Below the pieces are notes generated by a model that ran no database searches, was not told where the DNA came from, and was given only the letters and a program-made list of their open reading frames with translations. From positions 744,001-808,000 of the forward strand of contig NZ_JABGCJ010000001.1 of NCBI RefSeq assembly GCF_019799965.1: DNA of 64,000 bases, given 5' to 3'. The position numbers were made by a program, and so were the translations under genes. This DNA is from Modestobacter italicus (GTDB lineage: Bacteria; Actinomycetota; Actinomycetes; Mycobacteriales; Geodermatophilaceae). The stretch's first letter is position 1. Every line of letters starts with the position of its first letter. Shown piece after piece: positions 59,239-64,000 of this stretch.

Positions 59239-59688
59239 GTGGCGACGATCTCTCCGGAACTGACCGACCTGCCCGAGCAGCGCGTGATCGGGGTGCAGGT
59301 CGAGGCCCCGTTCGACGAGCTGCGGCACCGGGTGCCGATGGCCTGGCAGGCCCTGCTCGGCCGGGCCGCCGAGCTCCCCGACGCGGGCGCCACCGGCTTC
59401 GTCGAGGCCAGCCAGCACCTCGGGGGTGGGCGCTACCGGGAGACGGTCGGGGTCCTCGCCGGCGCGGACACCCGGGTGCCGGCCGGGATGACCGCGGTCG
59501 TGCTGCCCGCGGGGCGCTGGGCGCGGCTGGTCCACGACGGGCCGCTGGCCCAGGTCGCCGACGGCTTCGGCCGGCTGCACGAGTGGTGCACCGGTCAGGG
59601 GCTGACCGCCGGCGACCTCAAGCTGGACACCGGCTACACCGCCGACGGCGGCGGCCCGCACCTGCTGCACGTCGACGTCCCGGGCTGA
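59239..59688 (+). CDS. GyrI-like small-molecule-binding domain protein
   Basis: 149 residues from GTG. Sequence order matches the SHS2/GyrI-like fold of AraC effector-binding domains: QRVIGVQVEAPFDELRHRVPMAW, RYRETVGVLAGADTRVPAGMTAVVLPAGRWARLVHDGPL, then a helix VADGFGRLHEWCTGQ and a final LKLDTGYTADGGGPHLLHVDV. No DNA-binding domain is attached, as in stand-alone GyrI proteins. Ligand unknown. It lies 33 bases after uspA. Confidence 0.78.
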   Translation: MATISPELTDLPEQRVIGVQVEAPFDELRHRVPMAWQALLGRAAELPDAGATGFVEASQHLGGGRYRETVGVLAGADTRVPAGMTAVVLPAGRWARLVHDGPLAQVADGFGRLHEWCTGQGLTAGDLKLDTGYTADGGGPHLLHVDVPG

Positions 59689-59691
59689 CGT

Positions 59692-60933
59692 TCACGCCGT
59701 GGTCGGCCCCTCGTCGGCGGCGAGGGCGTTCGCCAGCAGGTCCCGGTGGGCGGCCAGCAGCCACCACAGCGCCCCGGCCAGCACCAGCTGGACGGCCCCG
59801 GCCACGGCGAACACGGTGGGCACGCTCGTCGCGTCGGCCAGCAGCCCACCGGCCAGCGCGCCCAGCGGGATGCCACCCCAGACCAGCGTCCGGTAGCCGC
59901 CCTGGACCCGGCCGAACAGCGCCTCCGGGATGAGCGCCTGTCGCAGCGACATGGTGAGCACGTTCCAGAAGAGCACCCCCACCGTGCCCACCGCGAACAG
60001 CGCACCGGCGACCACCGCGTTCTGGGTGAGGGCCATGGCACCCAGGGTCAGCGCCGCCAGCACCGAGCCGGCGACGAGCGTGGCGGTGCGGCCGATCCGG
60101 CCGGCCAGCGGTGCGGCGGTCAGCCCGCCGACCACCGCGCCCACCCCGGAGGCGGTGAGCAGCAGGCCGTAGCCCGCCTCGCCCATCCGCAGGGTGTCCA
60201 GGGCGTACAGCACCAGGACGCCGCTGGTCATCGCCGAGGTGAGCGCCGTGCTCGCCGAGACGAGGGTGAGGCCGCGGAGGAACCGGTGGCGCCACAGCCA
60301 GCCCACGCCCTCGGCGACGTCCCGGCGGATGGTGGTGCGCGGCCCGTCGCCGCGGGCCGGCCGGTGGGTGCCGGCGATGCCCACCACGAGGACGGCGGCG
60401 AGCAGGAACCCGCCGGCGGTGGTGAGCAGCGGTGCGGCGACGGCCAGGGCGAAGAGCACCGAGCCCAGCGGGGCGCCGACGAACCCCTGGCTGGCCTCCT
60501 CGGCGGTGGTGAGCAGGCCGTTCCCACGGTCGAGCTGGTCGCGGCGGACCACCTGCGGCAGCACCGCCCGGGCCGCGCTGTCGTACACCGTCTCGGCGAC
60601 CCCGACGGCGAACGCCACGGCGTAGAGGACGGCCAGCGACGCCGTCCCGGTGAGCACGGTGACCGCCAGGGCGGTGAGCGCCAGAGCGCGGACGGCGTTG
60701 GCCACCGCCATCGCCCGCTTGCGGTCGGTGCGGTCGACGAACGCCCCGGCCGGCAGCGCGAACAGCAGCCACGGCAGGAAGGCCAGCGAGGTCAGGCCGG
60801 CGACCAGGACCGGGTCGCGGGTCAGGGTCGCCGCCAGCAGCGGCAGGGCGACCCGGTTGACCCCGTCGGCGAGGTTGGACGCAGCGCTGGCCGCGTAGAG
60901 CCGCCAGAACGCCGGACCGAGCGGACTGGACAC
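59692..60933 (-). CDS. MFS transporter
   Basis: 413 residues from GTG 60933 (MSSPLGPAFWRLYAASAAS); GTG 60963 would add ten residues. Twelve helices; the loop 2-3 motif is AGAFVDRTDRKRAMAVANAVRA (about 60-81), with NLADGVNRVALPLLAATLT in helix 1. It is related in style to the EntS-like exporter at 11327-12574 (both keep the VPGPLQGRV/IPEALFGRVQGG loop of the family). Substrate unknown. Convergent with the GyrI-like gene three bases away. Confidence 0.85.
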   Translation of the reverse strand: MSSPLGPAFWRLYAASAASNLADGVNRVALPLLAATLTRDPVLVAGLTSLAFLPWLLFALPAGAFVDRTDRKRAMAVANAVRALALTALAVTVLTGTASLAVLYAVAFAVGVAETVYDSAARAVLPQVVRRDQLDRGNGLLTTAEEASQGFVGAPLGSVLFALAVAAPLLTTAGGFLLAAVLVVGIAGTHRPARGDGPRTTIRRDVAEGVGWLWRHRFLRGLTLVSASTALTSAMTSGVLVLYALDTLRMGEAGYGLLLTASGVGAVVGGLTAAPLAGRIGRTATLVAGSVLAALTLGAMALTQNAVVAGALFAVGTVGVLFWNVLTMSLRQALIPEALFGRVQGGYRTLVWGGIPLGALAGGLLADATSVPTVFAVAGAVQLVLAGALWWLLAAHRDLLANALAADEGPTTA

Positions 60934-61146
60934 GGGGGTGACCCTGCCAGTGCCGTCCGACACCCGGGCGCCGCCCCTGCGGCCCGTCGAGTGCCAGCTC
61001 AGCGGGGACTCCTCCGTGCCGAACGCCCGCTGAGCTGTCACTCGGCGACGAGGCAGGCCTCCCCGGCGGCTCATCCCGGGGGTGGACACCTGGTTCACCC
61101 CGCAGGACGACGACGAGCGGGACGACGCTGCCTAGGGTCGTGCACC

Positions 61147-62334
61147 ATGGACCAGCCGCTGCTCGAACGCATGGCGGGCTGGCTGCGGCGTCACCCCTTC
61201 GGCGTCGACGCGACCCTCACCGCGCTGCTGATCGTGGTCCTGTTCGGCTCCGGGACGGGCGGATACGCGAACGACAACAACGTCGGGCTGCTGCTGACCG
61301 TGGTGCTGCTGGCCCCGCTGGCCTGGCGCCGCCGCCGCCCGGTCCGCGCGGCGGCGGTGGTCGTCGCCGTCTCGCTGGCGGAGCTCGTGCTCCTGCCGAG
61401 CTACTTCCTCCCGGCCAACGTGGCCGCCCCGGTGATGATCTACGCGCTGGCCGCCTACGCCCCCCGCTGGGCGAGCCACGCCGGCCTGGTCACCGGTCTG
61501 GTCGGGGCCGCGCTCGCCTCGGCCGTCTACTTCGGCGAGGGCACGCTGTTCGCCTTCGTCTTCTCGACGGGTGCGATCAGCGTGCTGGTGGTGGCCTGCT
61601 GGGCGCTGGGCGACCTGCGCCGGGCCCGGCTGCAGGAGGTGTCCGGCCTGCAGGAGCGGGCCCGGCTGCTGGAGCTGGAACGCGAGCAGGAGATGCGGCT
61701 GGCGGCGTCCACCGAGCGGGCCCGGATCGCCCGGGAGATGCACGACGTCGTCGCCCACTCGCTGTCGGTCGTCATCGCCCAGGCCGACGGCGGCCGGTAC
61801 GCCGGCCAGTCCGACCCCGCGGCGGCGACCGGCGCGCTGGAGGCGATCTCGGCGACCGGCCGGCAGGCGCTCACCGACATGCGCAAGCTGCTCGGCGTGC
61901 TCCGGGAGGGCGACGGGCAGGAGTTCGCGCCGCAGCCCGACGTCGCCGCCATCGACCAGCTCGTCGCCGACGTGCAGGCCAGCGGGCTGGACGTGGACCT
62001 GATCGTGGAGGGCAGCCCGCAGCCGATGCCGGCCGGAGCGCAGCTGGCCGCCTACCGGATCGTGCAGGAGTCGCTGACCAACGTGCTCAAGCACGCCGGC
62101 CCGGCCGGCCGGGCGTGGGTGCGGCTGCAGTGGCGGCCCGACGCCCTGGAGCTGGCCGTGCTGGACGACGGGCGTGGTGCGTCGGCGTCGATCGTCGAGT
62201 CCGACGGGCAGGGCCAGGGGCTGCTGGGCATGCGGGAGCGGGCCGAGCTGCACGGCGGCCGGCTGACCGCCGGCCCGCGACACGGCGGCGGGTTCGGCGT
62301 CCAGGCCGTCCTGCCCTACCGTTCCCCCCGATGA
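61147..62334 (+). CDS. NarL-family sensor histidine kinase (HisKA_3)
   Basis: 395 residues. N-terminal membrane domain with about five to six helices (TLTALLIVVLFGS, LLLTVVLLAPLAW, AAAVVVAVSLAELVLLPSYF, VMIYALAAYAPRW, VFSTGAISVLVVACWAL), then a coiled helix (ERARLLELEREQEM). HisKA_3 dimerisation motif EMHDVVAHSLSVVIAQADG has His199. HATPase includes QESLTNVLKHAG and LLGMRERAELHGG. The stop overlaps the response-regulator ATG. Signal unknown. Confidence 0.92.
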   Translation: MDQPLLERMAGWLRRHPFGVDATLTALLIVVLFGSGTGGYANDNNVGLLLTVVLLAPLAWRRRRPVRAAAVVVAVSLAELVLLPSYFLPANVAAPVMIYALAAYAPRWASHAGLVTGLVGAALASAVYFGEGTLFAFVFSTGAISVLVVACWALGDLRRARLQEVSGLQERARLLELEREQEMRLAASTERARIAREMHDVVAHSLSVVIAQADGGRYAGQSDPAAATGALEAISATGRQALTDMRKLLGVLREGDGQEFAPQPDVAAIDQLVADVQASGLDVDLIVEGSPQPMPAGAQLAAYRIVQESLTNVLKHAGPAGRAWVRLQWRPDALELAVLDDGRGASASIVESDGQGQGLLGMRERAELHGGRLTAGPRHGGGFGVQAVLPYRSPR

Positions 62335-63038
62335 GCAGCGATCCGATCCGCGTCGTCCTCGTCGACGACCAGCAGCTGGTCCGCGCCGGTTTCCGGATGG
62401 TGATCGACTCCCAGCCCGACCTCACCGTCGTCGGCGAGGCGGGGGACGGCGCGGCGGCCGTCGAGCTGCTGCGCCGGACGCCGGCCGACGTCGTCCTGAT
62501 GGACGTGCGCATGCCGGGCACCGACGGCATCGCCGCGACCGAGCAGGTGACGGCGCTGCCCGAGCCGCCGCGGGTGGTCGTGCTGACCACCTTCGACCTC
62601 GACGAGTACGTCGTCGCCGCGATCGGCGCCGGGGCCAGCGGGTTCCTGCTCAAGGACGCCCCGCCGGAGGAGATGCTGGCCGCCGTGCGCACGGTGCACG
62701 CCGGTGACTCGGTGATCGCCGCCAGCTCCACCCGCCGGCTGCTGCAGCACGTGGCCCCGATCCTGCGCGGCTCCGGGGGCGCCGGGACGACGCAGGCCGA
62801 CCCGGGGGCGCTGGCCGAGCTGACCCCGCGCGAGCGGGAGGTGCTGGTGCAGATGGCCTACGGCGCCACCAACACCGAGATCGCCGGCCAGCTGTTCGTC
62901 AGCGAGGCGACGGTGAAGACCCACGTCGGCCGGGTGCTGGCCAAGACCGGGTCCCGGGACCGCGTGCAGGCCGTGGTGCTGGCCTACCGCACCGGCCTGG
63001 TCGCCCCCGCCGACCTGCTCCGCGACGCCCCCGCCTGA
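62331..63038 (+). CDS. NarL/LuxR-type response regulator
   Basis: 235 residues, coupled by ATGA to the kinase. Receiver: VVLVDDQQLVRAGF (Asp12, Asp13), phosphoacceptor Asp58 in VVLMDVRMPGTDG, and Lys in FLLKDAPPEEM. LuxR helix-turn-helix LTPREREVLVQMAYGATNTEIAGQLFVSEATVKTHVGRVLAK. Standard transcriptional output of the two-component pair. Confidence 0.94.
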   Translation: MSSDPIRVVLVDDQQLVRAGFRMVIDSQPDLTVVGEAGDGAAAVELLRRTPADVVLMDVRMPGTDGIAATEQVTALPEPPRVVVLTTFDLDEYVVAAIGAGASGFLLKDAPPEEMLAAVRTVHAGDSVIAASSTRRLLQHVAPILRGSGGAGTTQADPGALAELTPREREVLVQMAYGATNTEIAGQLFVSEATVKTHVGRVLAKTGSRDRVQAVVLAYRTGLVAPADLLRDAPA

Positions 63039-63536
63039 TCAGCCGCCGGGGCACGTCGCGTCACCCCCGCTGTGCTCCTGGCAGTGGCGGGGCTCGAGCT
63101 CCGGGACGTCGGGGGTGACCACCGCCTGCATCCAGAGCCCGAGGCACAGGCCCAGCACCGCGCCGCCGCCGAAGACGACCGCGGGGAGTCTCCGGCGCAG
63201 CAGCAACGCCACCACCAGCCCGAACCCGGGCACGGCCGTGCCGAAGAGCACGGCCAGCCGGCCGTGGTGCTGCGCCTCGGCGCGGGCGGGGTCGGCGACG
63301 GGCTCGGCGGAGCCGTCGGGCCACCAGTCCGTGAGGTCCGGCGTGGCCAGGTCCGCCACCGCGCCGGCCCACTGCAGCCACTGCCAGCCGGTGAGCAGGA
63401 GCCAGGCGACCGCTACCGCGACCAGCACGGCCGTCGTCCAGCCCGGCGCCGGCCGGGTGCCGCGGGCAGGGCGCTGGACCTCCGGTGGGCCGTCGTCGAC
63501 CTCCCACTCGAACACCCGCGTCCCCCTGTCGGTCAC
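63039..63536 (-). CDS. Small membrane protein with conserved CQEHSGGDATCPGG tail
   Basis: 165 residues from GTG. An acidic/Pro cytoplasmic head (VFEWEVDDGPPEVQRPARG) precedes three hydrophobic stretches (WTTAVLVAVAVAWLLLTGW, LAVLFGTAVPGFGLVVALLL, AVVFGGGAVLGLCLGLWMQA). The extracytoplasmic C-terminus is PELEPRHCQEHSGGDATCPG, whose two Cys may form a disulfide. The tail recurs exactly in the next gene upstream, so the two are tandem paralogues. No family recognised. Confidence 0.7.
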   Translation of the reverse strand: MTDRGTRVFEWEVDDGPPEVQRPARGTRPAPGWTTAVLVAVAVAWLLLTGWQWLQWAGAVADLATPDLTDWWPDGSAEPVADPARAEAQHHGRLAVLFGTAVPGFGLVVALLLRRRLPAVVFGGGAVLGLCLGLWMQAVVTPDVPELEPRHCQEHSGGDATCPGG

Positions 63537-63588
63537 CTCGGCAGCCTGCTGACCTCCCTGGCCCGCTCGGCGGGGCCTCCGCCCGGCG

Positions 63589-64000
63589 TCAGCCGCCGGG
63601 GCACGTCGCGTCGCCGCCACTGTGCTCCTGGCAGTAGTGGGGTCCGTCATCCCGGGCAGGGGCGTCCGGGACGTCGGGTGAGACCGCGCCGTGGACGAGC
63701 AGGCCCACGACGAGCCCGACGACGGCGCCGACGCCGAACACCGCCTGCGCGACCCCCCCGCCGCCATCGGGCGGCCAGGTACCAGGCCAGGCCGGGGCAG
63801 CCGGCCCCGACGACCGTGGCGAGCACGGCGTCCCGCTGGGCGGCGGCGGTCTCGGCTGCGGTGGGCGCCTCGCCGTAGAGGTCCCAGGTGCCGAGCACGG
63901 CACTGAGCGCGAGCAGCGGCCCGGCGCCCAGCCACCCCAGGGTGAGCAGGGAGATCGCGACGAACAGCCACCGCGGCACCCGCTGCTCGCCGTCGGCAGG
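63589..64000 (-). pseudogene. Frameshifted paralogue of the preceding small membrane protein (5' partial)
   Basis: The N-terminal half reads in one phase (from about 63979: PRWLFVAISLLTLGWLGAGP ... AGCPGLAWYLAARWRRGG). The C-terminal half reads in another (VAQAVFGVGAVVGLVVGLLV ... HYCQEHSGGDATCPGG). The switch falls at a run of seven Gs on the minus strand (seven Cs at about 63753-63759). Removing one base there restores a continuous protein with the same tail as its neighbour. The upstream start may lie beyond the window. It could be a true frameshift, a phase-variable tract or a sequencing error. Confidence 0.7.

Overview
The window reads as chromosomal DNA of a very high-G+C actinobacterium. 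GTG starts are common, many genes appear leaderless, genes sit head to tail with ATGA or GTGA overlaps, and strong GC-rich hairpins fill the gaps. Gene content (LarB/LarC, P450, haloalkane dehalogenase, manganese catalase, stand-alone condensation enzyme, araBDA next to a monosaccharide ABC importer) fits a soil or rock actinobacterium such as a Geodermatophilaceae member. That family placement is inference from style and content.

Layout. 1-6304: the 3' part of a long gene fusing a GGDEF diguanylate cyclase to a LarB-like domain; then a 2.3 kb AT-richer islet bounded by a second, diverged copy of the larB 3' end; then a methyltransferase and larC. 6344-9886: a manganese (yybP-ykoY) riboswitch with its GDT1-type exporter, a degenerate GGDEF protein, a haloalkane dehalogenase and a TipA-like MerR regulator. 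9991-18849: FUSC and MFS transporters, TfoX-N protein, methyltransferase, a GlpD-like flavoprotein with eroded active-site motifs, a STAS protein behind a SigB/SigF-type promoter, and a condensation-domain acyltransferase. 18941-28863: arginine deiminase, TAP-like lipoprotein hydrolase, ECF sigma and zinc-finger anti-sigma pair, CtaG, SEC-C protein, P450, Nudix enzyme with an internally deleted partner, and a DeoR regulator.

28973-38287 is one pathway block on the minus strand: chvE-mmsA-mmsB importer, a LacI regulator and araB-araD-araA. Matching LacI-type operators precede both araB and chvE, so one regulator probably controls uptake and L-arabinose breakdown to D-xylulose-5-phosphate. 38417-41802 is a MacB/FtsX-type ABC exporter. 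42111-50920 holds an acyl-CoA ligase, rhodanese, two PH-domain membrane proteins, DUF6412, a YidC paralogue, a pentapeptide-repeat protein and an orphan MutL-like protein. 51026-64000 holds two two-component pairs, a TetR-membrane protein pair, manganese catalase, acetate permease with DUF485, a Rieske protein missing an iron ligand, UspA, GyrI-like and MFS proteins, and a tandem pair of small membrane proteins, one frameshifted.

The points most worth following are the GGDEF-LarB fusion whose LarB half lacks the catalytic cysteine, the islet flanked by larB-end repeats, the degenerate GGDEF protein that keeps its c-di-GMP I-site, the shared arabinose operator, and an intergenic hairpin family (core GGCCATGTTCGCCAACATGGCC-like) seen five times, three of them between convergent genes. 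No rRNA, tRNA, CRISPR array, transposase or integrase gene was seen.
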